NCBI RefSeq assembly: GCF_002284565.1
Contig: NZ_NPKI01000017.1
Location: 248,001-312,000 of the forward strand
Length of the DNA stretch: 64,000 bases
Source of the DNA: Mesorhizobium mediterraneum
GTDB lineage: Bacteria; Pseudomonadota; Alphaproteobacteria; Rhizobiales; Rhizobiaceae
Direction: 5' to 3'
Shown here: piece after piece, positions 35,911 through 45,332 of the stretch
Numbering within the stretch: position 1 is the stretch's first letter
How the letters are laid out: every line of letters begins with the position of its first letter
Position numbers and translations under genes: made by a program
The notes under the pieces: model-generated
Database searches by the model: none
Told to the model about the DNA's origin: nothing
Seen by the model: the letters and a program-made list of their open reading frames with translations, nothing else

Positions 35911-36624
35911 CTATTCGCCCATATATTCGCGCAGTGCCTCCGGCGAGTGGTTCTCGCCGATCGACATCGCCAGAATGCGCGAAATATGCCGGCGCGGCAG
36001 CCGGGTTTGCGCCGCCCAGGCATTGATCTGGTTCTGGATCTTGTCGAGATCCCTCTTCGAGGTCGGGCTTTCGGCGATGTCCAGGCCGGCGTCGCGCAGC
36101 GCCGCCGCCATGTCGGTTGAGACGATGAAGGCGTCCCATTCCAGCCACCTCAGAAAATACTGGCCGGTGTTGCCGCCGAGCCGGCTGCCATGCTTGCCGA
36201 GATAGGCCATCAGCCCGACCTGATCGTCGGCCGGCCAATCGGCGAGGAATTTGCCGAAGCCGCCATGCTCCTTCGATACCCGCTCGACGAAGGCCGCGTT
36301 GTCGCGGACGGATTTGATCTTCTGCGGATTGCGCACGATGCGCTTGTCGGCCGTCAGTTCGTGCCAGAAATCGTCAGGCTGGAACAACAGCCGCTTCGGC
36401 TCGAAACCGAGAAACGCCTCTTCGAAACCCGGCCATTTCTGCTCGATGACGCGCCAAACGAAACCAGCCGCGAAAACACGCTCGGCCATGGTCGAGAGGA
36501 TGCGGTCGTCGGTAATGTCAGCTACCGCGGCGTTGTCAGGCATGGGACCCAGCAGCGACGCCAGCGCAGCTTCCCCGCCCTTGCGTTTGGCCGCGCGGGC
36601 GCGGACTTTCTGAAAATCCATCAT
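35911..36624 (-). CDS. DNA-3-methyladenine glycosylase I family protein
   Basis: The 237-residue protein matches the Tag family: FAAGFVWRVIEQKWPGFEEAF, IVRNPQKIKSVRDNA and GNTGQYFLRWLEWDAF. These enzymes excise 3-methyladenine from alkylated DNA. It is somewhat longer than E. coli Tag (187 residues), and the zinc-binding residues of E. coli Tag are not apparent, so it belongs to a divergent branch. The gene is divergent from the DUF1003 gene. Confidence 0.85.
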   Translation of the reverse strand: MMDFQKVRARAAKRKGGEAALASLLGPMPDNAAVADITDDRILSTMAERVFAAGFVWRVIEQKWPGFEEAFLGFEPKRLLFQPDDFWHELTADKRIVRNPQKIKSVRDNAAFVERVSKEHGGFGKFLADWPADDQVGLMAYLGKHGSRLGGNTGQYFLRWLEWDAFIVSTDMAAALRDAGLDIAESPTSKRDLDKIQNQINAWAAQTRLPRRHISRILAMSIGENHSPEALREYMGE

Positions 36625-36714
36625 TGTTTCCTCACCTTATCGCGTCAATCTACCACTTCCCGTGCGAACCGGCAGCCTCTAGGTCTATCGCGGACGCTGA
36701 CGACGGAGGCGACG

Positions 36715-37278
36715 ATGAACAAGACGATCGAAGAGTTGGCAAACCGTTGGCTGAAGCGAAAGCCGGACGGCCTCAGCGCACTTGAAAACCGGGTGCTGCA
36801 ATCAACGCTCGAGCGCACCACGATCTCCAAGGATACCAACAAGGCTGTCGCCTTTCACCAGACGTTTGGCGACCGCCTCGCCGACACCATCGCCCGGATC
36901 GGCGGCTCGTGGTCCTTCATCCTGACATTCATTGCCTTCCTGATCCTGTGGACTGCGGGCAATGTCTGGCTTTTGACGCGCGACGCCTTTGATCCCTATC
37001 CCTTCATCTTCCTCAACCTCGTGCTTTCCATGGTCGCGGCCCTGCAGGCGCCGGTGATCATGATGGCGCAGAACCGCCAGACCGAGCGCGATCGTATCGA
37101 TGCCGCGCACGACTACGAGGTCAATCTCAAGGCCGAGATCGAGATCATGGCGCTGCATGAGAAGCTGGACGAACTGCGCCACAGCCAGATCGTCGGCATG
37201 CGCGACGAGATTGCGCAACTGGCCGAACAGGTGAAGCGGATCGACGAGATTCTGTCGAAGCAGCGGACGCGTCCATGA
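36715..37278 (+). CDS. DUF1003 family membrane protein
   Basis: The 187-residue protein has two membrane segments (FILTFIAFLILWTAGNVWLL and the next, beginning FIFLNLVLSMVAAL) followed by a QNRQ..RDR motif and a charged C-terminal coiled coil. This is the DUF1003 pattern; the family has no clear function, although links to metal or stress have been suggested. The start at 36715 is preceded by a GGAGG site. Its stop overlaps the start of the DedA gene, so the two are coupled. Confidence 0.9.
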   Translation: MNKTIEELANRWLKRKPDGLSALENRVLQSTLERTTISKDTNKAVAFHQTFGDRLADTIARIGGSWSFILTFIAFLILWTAGNVWLLTRDAFDPYPFIFLNLVLSMVAALQAPVIMMAQNRQTERDRIDAAHDYEVNLKAEIEIMALHEKLDELRHSQIVGMRDEIAQLAEQVKRIDEILSKQRTRP

Positions 37279-37871
37279 CGGATGCCATCCATAATCTCAT
37301 CGAGCAATATGGGCTGATTGCCGTCTTTCTGGGCTGTATCGCCGAGGGCGAAAGTGCCGCCCTCCTTGGCGGTTTTTTCGCGCATCAGCATGTCTTCGTC
37401 CTGTGGCAGGCCTTTCTCGCGGCTGCCTTCGGCGCCTTTGTCGGCGACACCTTCTTTTTCACCCTCGGCCGAAGCTTCGCCGACCATCCGCTCGTGATTA
37501 AATTGAGGGGTCGGCCAGGCTTCAGTCACGCCTATCGTCTCGTCTCCAGCCATCCCGACATTTTCGTGCTGTCGAACCGTTTTATCTATGGCCTGCGGCT
37601 GGTCGGCGGCATCGCGGCTGGATTGTCCGGCATCGCCGTGGCGCGCTTTGTCATCCTCAACGCCATTTCATCGATCATCTGGGCCGCATTGTTCGCCGCC
37701 ATCGGCTATGTCTTCGGGCTGGGCGCGGAGCGAATCGTCGGCCAGGCGCTTGCCCGTCACGAGCGATTGCTGATCGCTCTGGCCATCGGCCTGGCAGCCG
37801 CCGTCCTCGGCTGGTTCATCGCCCACCATGTCGCCAAGAAAGAACGTGTCAAGGACGCTAAGGAGACGTGA
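37275..37871 (+). CDS. DedA family membrane protein
   Basis: The 198-residue protein has the DedA features: a membrane-inserted N-terminal region with CIAEGESAALLGGFFAHQ, the GDTFFFTLGRSF motif, SNRFIYGLRLVGGIAAGLSG and several membrane helices. DedA proteins are thought to be lipid scramblases or undecaprenyl-phosphate flippases. It overlaps the DUF1003 gene by four bases (ATGA), which suggests that the two membrane proteins act together. Confidence 0.93.
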   Translation: MTDAIHNLIEQYGLIAVFLGCIAEGESAALLGGFFAHQHVFVLWQAFLAAAFGAFVGDTFFFTLGRSFADHPLVIKLRGRPGFSHAYRLVSSHPDIFVLSNRFIYGLRLVGGIAAGLSGIAVARFVILNAISSIIWAALFAAIGYVFGLGAERIVGQALARHERLLIALAIGLAAAVLGWFIAHHVAKKERVKDAKET

Positions 37872-37874
37872 GGA

Positions 37875-38459
37875 TCAGTCGATGCCGAGCGCGCGGCCAC
37901 GATCGAGGATCAGCGGAATGATCAAATCTTCCTCATCGGCAAGGTGCCGGGTCAGCATGGCGATCAGGCGGCTGTTCTCGTCGGCATAGGCATCGGCGGC
38001 AAAGCGCTGCTTGTCCTCGCTCTCCTGAAGCGTGCGGATGAAGGCGTTCGCCGTCTCGGCATTGCGCTCCAGCCCCTCGTGGATCGTGTGATGATCGGCA
38101 TCGAGAATCTCGAAGCCGCGTTTCAGCCTTGTCTCCGCCTTGGCGAAGACCGGAAAATAATGATTGTCCTCGACATTGTGGTGGCCGTCGAGATTCCCGA
38201 GAAAATGGTTGAGGCGCGGCGCGAACCAGCGCGCAAACTCCGGCGCTGTCAGCCTGCCCTCGCGATAGTCGCCAATGCCATTGGTCAGCATGCCGCCGAG
38301 CTCGCGGAACATGTCGTGCCGCTGCAGCCACATGGTGGCGATGCCGTGAATGTTGGAATGTGCCTGCCAGGTCTCGCGCGGATATTTCTCAGTCAGCCAG
38401 CCCAGATCGTCCGGCAGGCCTGCCCGCTCGAGCAGCAGAAAATCGGCACCTTCACCCAT
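37875..38459 (-). CDS. Hemerythrin domain protein
   Basis: The 194-residue protein has the histidine and acidic residues of a di-iron hemerythrin-like four-helix bundle: HSNIHG, HHNVEDNHYFP, DHHTIHEGL and HLADEEDLIIP. Such domains bind oxygen or sense oxygen or iron. A strong AAAGGAG site lies before the ATG. It is convergent with DedA, with only three bases between the stops, and is 40 bases after the diacylglycerol kinase start region, reading the same way. Confidence 0.92.
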   Translation of the reverse strand: MGEGADFLLLERAGLPDDLGWLTEKYPRETWQAHSNIHGIATMWLQRHDMFRELGGMLTNGIGDYREGRLTAPEFARWFAPRLNHFLGNLDGHHNVEDNHYFPVFAKAETRLKRGFEILDADHHTIHEGLERNAETANAFIRTLQESEDKQRFAADAYADENSRLIAMLTRHLADEEDLIIPLILDRGRALGID

Positions 38460-38499
38460 GACGGTCTCCTTTGGTGACCGTCATATAAGAGGTGAGATA

Positions 38500-38859
38500 C
38501 TAGATCGGTAGCCCCAAGATTCGCTCGATGATGGCGATGCCCCAGACGCCGGCAACGATCACCACCGAAATCAGCACCGCCAGCGAGCCGCAATCCTTGG
38601 CGAGCTGGATATCGACGTTGAACTCCCGGCTGAACGCATCGCATGCCGCCTCGATGCCGGTGTTCAGCACTTCGACCATGATCAGCAGCAGCACCGAGCC
38701 GATCAGCAGCGCATAGCCGCGCCACGACACCGAAACAAACCAGCCGAGCGGCAGCGCCAGCACGAGCAGCATCAGCTCCTGCTGGAAGGCTTTTTCGCTG
38801 GCGGCCAATTTCTGAAACGCCCGCACCGAATTGAAGAAAGCATCGATCAGCCGCTGCAT
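38500..38859 (-). CDS. dgkA: Diacylglycerol kinase, DgkA type
   Basis: The 119-residue inner-membrane protein has three hydrophobic segments and the motif EVLNTGIEAACD, followed by LAKDCGSLAVL, which matches the active site of the bacterial trimeric kinase. It phosphorylates diacylglycerol to phosphatidic acid, recycling lipid from membrane glycan synthesis. Length is close to that of E. coli DgkA. The ATG at 38859 begins at the usual N-terminal helix; an upstream frame of 24 codons was left out. Confidence 0.93.
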   Translation of the reverse strand: MQRLIDAFFNSVRAFQKLAASEKAFQQELMLLVLALPLGWFVSVSWRGYALLIGSVLLLIMVEVLNTGIEAACDAFSREFNVDIQLAKDCGSLAVLISVVIVAGVWGIAIIERILGLPI

Positions 38860-38934
38860 ACCAAACCTTTCCGAATCACCGGCAGGGGATAGCGCAATGG
38901 CCGGATCAAGGGAATAAGGCGATCGCTGCAAAAA

Positions 38935-39354
38935 TCATTCGTCGGCGACCTTGATCGACGGGGCCGACCTTTCGAACTGCGGCAGCGCATCGTCGATCGA
39001 ATAATAATCTCCCTTGTCGCCGACAAAGATATGGCTTTGGCCGGAAAGGCCGGATGGCCTGTCGAAGGAGCCGGCCATGATCGAAATTGAGTCCAGTTCG
39101 CCATGCTTCCAGAACAGCAGCGAACCGCAGGTCCTGCAGAACCCGCGCTTGGCCACATCGGAAGCACCATACCAGGCGAGCGCATCCTTCCCTTCGATAT
39201 CGATGTCGGCGTCCTTGGCAGCGGTTGCGGCAACGAAATGCCCGGTCTGCTTCCGGCACTGTGAACAATGGCAATAGACGACACCGCGCAGCGGACCCCG
39301 CGTCCTGAAGCGCACGGCTCCGCACAGGCATGATCCGCTGTGATTGTCATCCAT
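38935..39354 (-). CDS. GFA/CENP-V family protein (glutathione-dependent formaldehyde-activating-like)
   Basis: The 139-residue protein has the zinc-binding cysteines of the GFA fold: GSCLCGAVRF, YCHCSQCRKQTG and RTCGSLLFW. GFA domains speed up the joining of formaldehyde with glutathione in some bacteria, but most members are not characterised. The start at 39354 was chosen directly before the first zinc motif, as is usual in the family. Confidence 0.9.
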   Translation of the reverse strand: MDDNHSGSCLCGAVRFRTRGPLRGVVYCHCSQCRKQTGHFVAATAAKDADIDIEGKDALAWYGASDVAKRGFCRTCGSLLFWKHGELDSISIMAGSFDRPSGLSGQSHIFVGDKGDYYSIDDALPQFERSAPSIKVADE

Positions 39355-39543
39355 CTCGGCCTCCAACGAAATCGCCATCCCAATCGCCATCCATGGCATC
39401 GGCATCGTTGTCAGGATTCCAGTTTTGCAGCGACTGTGCCCAAGCAAATGCGACATTCGGCGGGCATGTTCCGCACAGCACGGTTTGCGGTTGGGAGCGC
39501 GGGCGCTGACCGAACCCTGGCTAAAAACGATGTCGGGCCACAA

Positions 39544-39705
39544 CTAACCGGCGGGTGCGTAGCGCAGCAGCGTCACGCCCTGGGTAAGGCTTTCCGTGCC
39601 AAGCGGCTTCAACGTCAGCGACAGGCCGGACTGGAAGTACGGCTTGCCGCCGCCCAGCACAACCGGGTGCAGCGGTGCAGAACCTTTGATGCCGGCGCGA
39701 AGGAT
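39544..39705 (-). pseudogene. RibD/dihydrofolate reductase-like gene remnant (C-terminal part only)
   Basis: The minus strand encodes about 54 residues ending in a normal TAG, with LHPVVLGGGKPYF, LKPLGTESL and GVTLLRYAP, the C-terminal end of RibD-C/DHFR-like reductases. No start codon or upstream domain exists: the frame runs into a repeat-like stretch at about 39757. A functional family member is about 180 residues long, so this is a broken gene, perhaps cut by the repeat. Confidence 0.8.
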
Positions 39706-39756
39706 CGCTACGCAGCAGTTTTATTCCGAACCGCTGCATTCTTCGGCTGATGTAAC

Positions 39757-39816
39757 GGCATGGATCCTGCGGTCTGCATTCCGCTTCGCGTCGCTACGCC
39801 CCAGGATGACGAAGGC
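39757..39816. repeat. Rhizobial-type dispersed repeat fragment
   Basis: The stretch has ATGGATCCTGCGGTCTGC at one end and CCCCAGGATGACGAAGG at the other, with a CGCTTCGCGTCGCTACG core; the ends are complementary (ATCCTG/CAGGAT). Such sequences recur in rhizobial intergenic regions. It abuts the broken reductase gene. Confidence 0.6.
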
Positions 39817-39886
39817 ATGTTGGCTTAAGGCTAATCGCCAGCGTTGGAGATTGGCAGTTGCAGATCAGTCGGCAACCATCACAGCC

Positions 39887-41260
39887 TCAGCCGTTCACGG
39901 CCTGCTTGTGCTGGACCGGGTGGCTCTTTTTGAGCAGATCCGAGACCAGGAATGCCAGCTCGATCGCCTGGTCGGCGTTGAGGCGCGGGTCGCAATGGGT
40001 GTGGTAGCGATCCTGCAGCTCTTCGGCGGTGATGGCGCGGGCGCCACCGGTGCATTCAGTGACATTCTTGCCGGTCATCTCGATATGGATGCCGCCCGGA
40101 TGCGTGCCTTCGGCGCGATGCACCTCGAAGAAGGTCTGCACCTCCTTCAGGATGCGGTCGAACGGCCGCGTCTTATAGCCGGCGGCCTCGATGGTGTTGC
40201 CATGCATCGGGTCCGACGACCACACCACGCTGCGGCCTTCTTTTTTTACCGCGCGCAGCAGCTTCGGCAGGTGGTCGGCGACCTTGTCGGAGCCGAAGCG
40301 CGCGATCAGCGTCAGCCGGCCGGGCTCGTTCTCCGGATTGAGCAGGTCGATGAGCTGCAACAGGCCGTCCGGCGTCAGCGACGGGCCGCATTTCAGGCCC
40401 AGCGGGTTCTTGATGCCACGGCAGTATTCGACATGGGCATGGTCGGGCTGGCGCGTGCGATCGCCGATCCAGATCATGTGTCCGGAAGTGGCGTACCAGT
40501 CACCTGAGGTTGAATCGACGCGGGTCAGCGCCTCCTCATAGCCGAGCAGCAGCGCTTCGTGGCTGGTGTAGAAGTCGGTCTCGCGCAGCGCGTAATTGGT
40601 CTCCGAGGTGATGCCGACAGCCTTCATGAAGTCCATCGTCTCGGTGATGCGGTTGGCGAGCGACTCGTATTTCTCGCCCTGCGGGCTGTCGGACACGAAG
40701 CCCAGCATCCATTGATGCACGTTCTCCAGGCTGGCGTAGCCGCCCTGGGCGAAGGCGCGCAACAGGTTGAGCGTCGCCGCCGACTGGCGGTAGGCCATCT
40801 CCTGGCGTGCGGGATCGGGAATGCGCGACTTGGCGTCGAACTCGATGCCGTTGATGATGTCGCCGCGATAGCTGGGCAGCGTCACGCCGCCCTTGGTCTC
40901 GTTGTCGGACGAGCGCGGCTTGGCGAACTGGCCGGCGACACGACCGACCTTCACCACCGGCTGCGCGCCGGCGAAAGTCAGCACCACGGACATCTGCAGG
41001 AAGACGCGGAAGAAGTCGCGGATGTTGTCCGCGCCATGCTCGGCAAAACTCTCGGCGCAATCGCCGCCCTGCAGAAGGAATGCGTCACCGGCAGCGACGG
41101 TCGCAAGCTGCTTCTTCAGCTTGCGTGCCTCACCTGCAAAAACCAGCGGCGGAAAGGTGGCGAGCTGGGCTTCCGTGTTCTTCAGCGCGGCAAGATCCGG
41201 ATAGGCAGGAACCTGCTGGATCGGCTTTGCTCTCCACGAATTCGGCGACCATTTCGTCAT
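39887..41260 (-). CDS. Class II 3-deoxy-7-phosphoheptulonate synthase
   Basis: The 457-residue protein belongs to the plant-like class II DAHP synthases: [19 protein letters not shown] at the N-terminus, [34 protein letters not shown] and the C-terminal TECTGGA and [19 protein letters not shown]. It condenses phosphoenolpyruvate with erythrose 4-phosphate, the first step of the shikimate route. The ATG at 41260 opens the usual N-terminus. The 182 bases to mfd hold no recognised leader peptide, so its control is not visible. Confidence 0.95.
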   Translation of the reverse strand: MTKWSPNSWRAKPIQQVPAYPDLAALKNTEAQLATFPPLVFAGEARKLKKQLATVAAGDAFLLQGGDCAESFAEHGADNIRDFFRVFLQMSVVLTFAGAQPVVKVGRVAGQFAKPRSSDNETKGGVTLPSYRGDIINGIEFDAKSRIPDPARQEMAYRQSAATLNLLRAFAQGGYASLENVHQWMLGFVSDSPQGEKYESLANRITETMDFMKAVGITSETNYALRETDFYTSHEALLLGYEEALTRVDSTSGDWYATSGHMIWIGDRTRQPDHAHVEYCRGIKNPLGLKCGPSLTPDGLLQLIDLLNPENEPGRLTLIARFGSDKVADHLPKLLRAVKKEGRSVVWSSDPMHGNTIEAAGYKTRPFDRILKEVQTFFEVHRAEGTHPGGIHIEMTGKNVTECTGGARAITAEELQDRYHTHCDPRLNADQAIELAFLVSDLLKKSHPVQHKQAVNG

Positions 41261-41442
41261 CGTTGCACCCAACGTTCTTTCCAGCGGGTGCTATCGCCCG
41301 CCATTTCACCCCAATATGGGATCGCGGCTCCATACACGAAGCCGATTTCCTATTCTAGACCGGATTTGGACGTGTGGCGAATGGCGGCCGCGGCGAAAAA
41401 GCGTCGGAATGTTTGCGGCGAAAGGCTCAAGCCGACGCCGTG

Positions 41443-44400
41443 TTAAGCCACCTTCTCCGCCAATCTTGCCAGCTGCGTCATGACGACGGCGGACCCCGCC
41501 AGCCGCTTTTCGGGCGTAGACCAGTCGCGGCTGAAGACGACGCTGTGATCCGGCCGGATCTTGGCCAGCGAGCCCTGCTCGCCGATGAACGTGACCAGCC
41601 CGACAGGATTGGAAAACTCGCGCTTGCGGAAATGTATGACGACCCCCTTTGGCCCGGCATCGAGCTTTTCGACATTGGCCTTGCGGCAGAGCGCCTTGAT
41701 AAAGACGATCTTCAAGAGATGCTTCACCTCCTCCGGCAACGGGCCGAAGCGGTCGATCAGCTCGGCGCCGAAAGCATCGATCTCCTCGGTGTTTTCGAGA
41801 TCGCCGAGGCGGCGATAGAGCGCCAGCCGCAGCTGCAGATCCGGAACATAGCTTTCCGGGATCATCACCGCCGTGCCGACGGCGATCTGCGGCGACCAAC
41901 CGCCATCCTGCACTTCGCCGGAATCCTTCACCTCGGCGACCGCTTCTTCCAGCATCTGCTGGTAAAGCTCGAAGCCGACCTCCTTGATGTGGCCGGATTG
42001 CTCTTCGCCGAGAAGATTGCCGGCGCCTCTGATATCGAGATCGTGACTGGCGAGCTGGAAGCCGGCGCCCAGCGTGTCGAGCGACTGCAGCACCTTCAGC
42101 CGGCGCTCGGCGGTGTCGGTCAACTTGCGATTGGCCGGCAGCGTGAACAGCGCATAGGCGCGCACCTTCGAGCGCCCGACGCGGCCGCGCAACTGGTAGA
42201 GCTGCGACAGGCCGAACATGTCGGCGCGATGCACGATCAGCGTGTTCGCGGTCGGGATATCGAGGCCGGATTCGACAATGGTTGTCGACAGCAACACATC
42301 GTACTGGCCGTCGTAGAAGGCGTTCATGATGTCGTCGAGCTCGCCGGGCGGCATCTGGCCGTGAGCGACAGCCACTTTCAGCTCGGGCACCGATTCCCGA
42401 AGGAAATCATGGATTTCCGCCAAATCGCTGATGCGCGGCACGACATAAAAGGAATGACCACCTCGGTAGCGTTCCCTGAGCAGGGTCTCGCGGATGACCA
42501 GCGGGTCGAAGGGCGAGATGAAGGTGCGCACCGCCAGGCGATCGACCGGCGGCGTGGCGATCAGCGACAGTTCGCGCACCCCGGTCAACGCCAGTTGCAG
42601 CGTGCGCGGGATCGGCGTCGCCGACAGCGTCAGCACATGCACGTCGCTCTTCAAATCCTTCAGCCGTTCCTTGTGCTTGACGCCAAAATGCTGCTCCTCG
42701 TCAATGATTAGGAGGCCGAGATTCTTGAACGAGATCGACGAGCCGAGCAGCGCATGGGTGCCGACGACGATGTCGACCGTGCCTTCGGCGATACCCTTCT
42801 TGGCCTCGGCCAGGTCCTTGGCTCCAACCAGCCGCGATGCCTGGGCGACGCGGATCGGCAGGCCGGAAAAGCGCTGCGAAAAGGTCTTGAAATGCTGGCG
42901 TGACAACAGCGTCGTCGGCACCACCACCGCGACCTGAAACCCTTCCATCGCCGCGATGAAGGCGGCACGAAGGGCGACTTCGGTCTTGCCGAAGCCGACG
43001 TCGCCGCAGATCAGCCGGTCCATCGGCTTTCCCGCGCCCAGATCGCCCATGACCGAATCGATCGCCGTCTGCTGGTCGTCGGTTTCCTCGTAGGGGAAAC
43101 GCGCGGAGAATTCGCCGTAGAGACCATCTGCCGGCACCAGCGAAGGAGCGGCGCGCATCTGCCGCTCGGCGGCAATGCGGATCAACTGTCCGGCCATGTC
43201 GAGCAGGCGTTTCTTCAGCCGCGCCTTGCGCGACTGCCAGGCGCCGCCGCCAAGCTTGTCCAACGTCGCTTCGGCCGAATCCGAGCCATAGCGCGACAGA
43301 AGCTCGATGTTCTCCACCGGCAGGAACAGCCGATCATCGCCGGCATAATGGATCTCGAGGCAATCATGCGGCGCACCAACCGCCTCGATGGTGCGCAGCC
43401 CGATGAAGCGGCCAATGCCGTGGTCGGTATGGACGACGATATCGCCGGAGGACAACGCCGAGGCCTCGGCGATGAAGTCGGAAGGACGCTTCTTGCGCTT
43501 CGAGCGGCGGATCAGCCGGTCGCCCAGAATGTCCTGCTCGGCGACGACGACCAGTTTCTCGGTCTCGAAGCCGGATTCGAGCGGCAGCACGGCAAGTGCC
43601 GCCTGCCCCGTCTCGAGCTTTTCCGCCTCGGCCAGCGTGGCGACCGGCTTGAGATTGCCGAGATGATGTTCAGCCAGGATCTGGCCAAGCCGGTCGAGCG
43701 AACCTTCGGTCCAGCCGGCGATGACGACGCGGCGGCGGGCGGCCCGCTCATCGGCAATGTGTTTTACGACGACGTCGAAGACGTTGACGTTGGGGTCGGC
43801 GCGTTCCTCGACGAAGCTGCGGCCATGCCGCGAGCCGGCATGGAAGATTTTCCTCGCGCCGGCGTCGGGCGCATCGAACGGCGTGAAGTCGATCGCTTCG
43901 CGCGGGCCAAGCGAGGCGATGAGGTTTTCGGGCGACAAATAAAGCAGGTCGGGCGGCACCGGCTTATATGGCACGGCATCCTTCAGTGCGCCGTCGGCCT
44001 GCTTCCTGCGCGCCTCGTAATGGTCGAGGATCAGCGCATGGCGCTCAGTCAGCGCCTCATGCGCCAGATGGTCGAACACAACAGGCGTGTCCGGCAGATA
44101 GTCGAACACCGTCTCCAGCCGCTCGTAGAAGAACGGCAGCCAGTGCTCCATGCCGGCGAAACGCCGTCCCTCGCTGACCGCCGCATAGAGCCCATCGTCG
44201 CGCGAGGGCGCGCCAAAGGCTTCGATGTAGCTGCGGCGGAAACGGCTGATGGTCTCCGGCGTCAGCGCCACTTCACTCATCGCCTGCAGCGCCATCGACT
44301 TGCGTTGGCCGATGGTGCGCTGCGTGGCGGCGTCGAAGACGCGGATCGATTCCAGCGTGTCGCCGAAGAAATCGAGGCGCAGCGCTTCCGTCCAGCCCGG

Positions 44401-44940
44401 TGCGAACAGGTCCAGAATGCCGCCGCGCACGGCAAACTCGCCGACGCCGCGCACTGTAGGCACCCGCTCGAAGCCTGATATCTCCAGCCGCGACACCAGC
44501 CCATTCATGTCAATCTGGTTGCCGGGTTTTGCGTGAAATGTCTGTGCCTCGACGAGGCTTGCCGGCGGAATGCGCTGCAGCAGCGCATTGGCGGTGGTCA
44601 GGATGACGGCGCGGTGCGGTTTTTTCACCAGCGCGATCATCGCGGTGAGCGCGTCCAGACGCCGCGCGGCAGCATCCGCTCCGGGCGAGACGCGGTCGTA
44701 AGGCAGACAATCCCAGGCCGGCAGCTCGAGCACGGGCAGGCCTGGCGCTGCGAATGAAAGCGCCTCGATGATCGAAGGCAGGCGCTGGCCGTCGCGCGCC
44801 ACGAACAGCACCGGCTTGTCGGGCGCAATCTCGTGCGCGGCCTGCACCAGCGCAAAGGCTTCGTAACCGTCGGCGACACCGTCGACGATGAACTGGCCGG
44901 CGCGGCCTTTCGGCAGGCCGATGGTGGGGATCAAGCTCAT
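41443..44940 (-). CDS. mfd: Transcription-repair coupling factor
   Basis: The 1165-residue protein has an N-terminal UvrB-like part (from LPTIGLPKGRAG on), the RNA-polymerase-interacting domain of the CarD type (SSGDIVVHTDHGIGRFIGL), and a helicase core with Walker A GDVGFGKTEV, the IIDEEQHFG box and ATPIPRTLQLALTG. Mfd pushes stalled RNA polymerase off damaged DNA and recruits UvrA. Length is normal. It is followed 12 bases upstream by sdhE on the same strand, so they probably share a transcript. Confidence 0.97.
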   Translation of the reverse strand: MSLIPTIGLPKGRAGQFIVDGVADGYEAFALVQAAHEIAPDKPVLFVARDGQRLPSIIEALSFAAPGLPVLELPAWDCLPYDRVSPGADAAARRLDALTAMIALVKKPHRAVILTTANALLQRIPPASLVEAQTFHAKPGNQIDMNGLVSRLEISGFERVPTVRGVGEFAVRGGILDLFAPGWTEALRLDFFGDTLESIRVFDAATQRTIGQRKSMALQAMSEVALTPETISRFRRSYIEAFGAPSRDDGLYAAVSEGRRFAGMEHWLPFFYERLETVFDYLPDTPVVFDHLAHEALTERHALILDHYEARRKQADGALKDAVPYKPVPPDLLYLSPENLIASLGPREAIDFTPFDAPDAGARKIFHAGSRHGRSFVEERADPNVNVFDVVVKHIADERAARRRVVIAGWTEGSLDRLGQILAEHHLGNLKPVATLAEAEKLETGQAALAVLPLESGFETEKLVVVAEQDILGDRLIRRSKRKKRPSDFIAEASALSSGDIVVHTDHGIGRFIGLRTIEAVGAPHDCLEIHYAGDDRLFLPVENIELLSRYGSDSAEATLDKLGGGAWQSRKARLKKRLLDMAGQLIRIAAERQMRAAPSLVPADGLYGEFSARFPYEETDDQQTAIDSVMGDLGAGKPMDRLICGDVGFGKTEVALRAAFIAAMEGFQVAVVVPTTLLSRQHFKTFSQRFSGLPIRVAQASRLVGAKDLAEAKKGIAEGTVDIVVGTHALLGSSISFKNLGLLIIDEEQHFGVKHKERLKDLKSDVHVLTLSATPIPRTLQLALTGVRELSLIATPPVDRLAVRTFISPFDPLVIRETLLRERYRGGHSFYVVPRISDLAEIHDFLRESVPELKVAVAHGQMPPGELDDIMNAFYDGQYDVLLSTTIVESGLDIPTANTLIVHRADMFGLSQLYQLRGRVGRSKVRAYALFTLPANRKLTDTAERRLKVLQSLDTLGAGFQLASHDLDIRGAGNLLGEEQSGHIKEVGFELYQQMLEEAVAEVKDSGEVQDGGWSPQIAVGTAVMIPESYVPDLQLRLALYRRLGDLENTEEIDAFGAELIDRFGPLPEEVKHLLKIVFIKALCRKANVEKLDAGPKGVVIHFRKREFSNPVGLVTFIGEQGSLAKIRPDHSVVFSRDWSTPEKRLAGSAVVMTQLARLAEKVA

Positions 44941-44952
44941 GAAATCACGTAT

Positions 44953-45240
44953 TCAGAATGTCATCGCCTGGCGCGACGCCAGGATCTTTTGCAGGACGGC
45001 ACAGTCGAAATTTGCGGGAACCGGGCGCTCGCCGGTGATCACGGGCAGGAATTCGGTATCGGGAACGTCGAGGAGCCTTTCATATTGGTCGAGTTCGTCG
45101 CCGGTCAAGACGCCGATCTCCGCGTCTGCGAAACTGCCGAGAATGAGGTCCATCTCGCGCATGCCGCGATGCCAAGAGCGAAACAGAAGCTTGCGGCGGC
45201 GGGCGTCGAGCCCCTCGCTTGATCGTCTCGTTCCGGTCAT
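44953..45240 (-). CDS. sdhE: Succinate dehydrogenase assembly factor (SdhE type)
   Basis: The 95-residue protein has the conserved RRRKLLFRSWHRGMREMD with the RG motif that contacts the flavoprotein, followed by the D-x-L-T-G-x-E-L-x-x-Y helix. SdhE helps attach FAD to succinate dehydrogenase. The ATG at 45240 is preceded by an AGGA site. It is divergent from recG (93 bases) and upstream of mfd, a pairing seen in many rhizobia. Confidence 0.94.
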   Translation of the reverse strand: MTGTRRSSEGLDARRRKLLFRSWHRGMREMDLILGSFADAEIGVLTGDELDQYERLLDVPDTEFLPVITGERPVPANFDCAVLQKILASRQAMTF

Positions 45241-45332
45241 TGTCCTGCTTCCTTGCCTGAAGCGGCGCATATAGCGTGGATAGAGGGCGGTGTCAGCCTT
45301 GCGCTGCGGCCGTCGCGACATAAGCTGACATC

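Noticed and set aside
41261..41442. A possible leader peptide or attenuator before the DAHP synthase gene.
   Set aside because: No aromatic-rich short frame or competing hairpins were seen.
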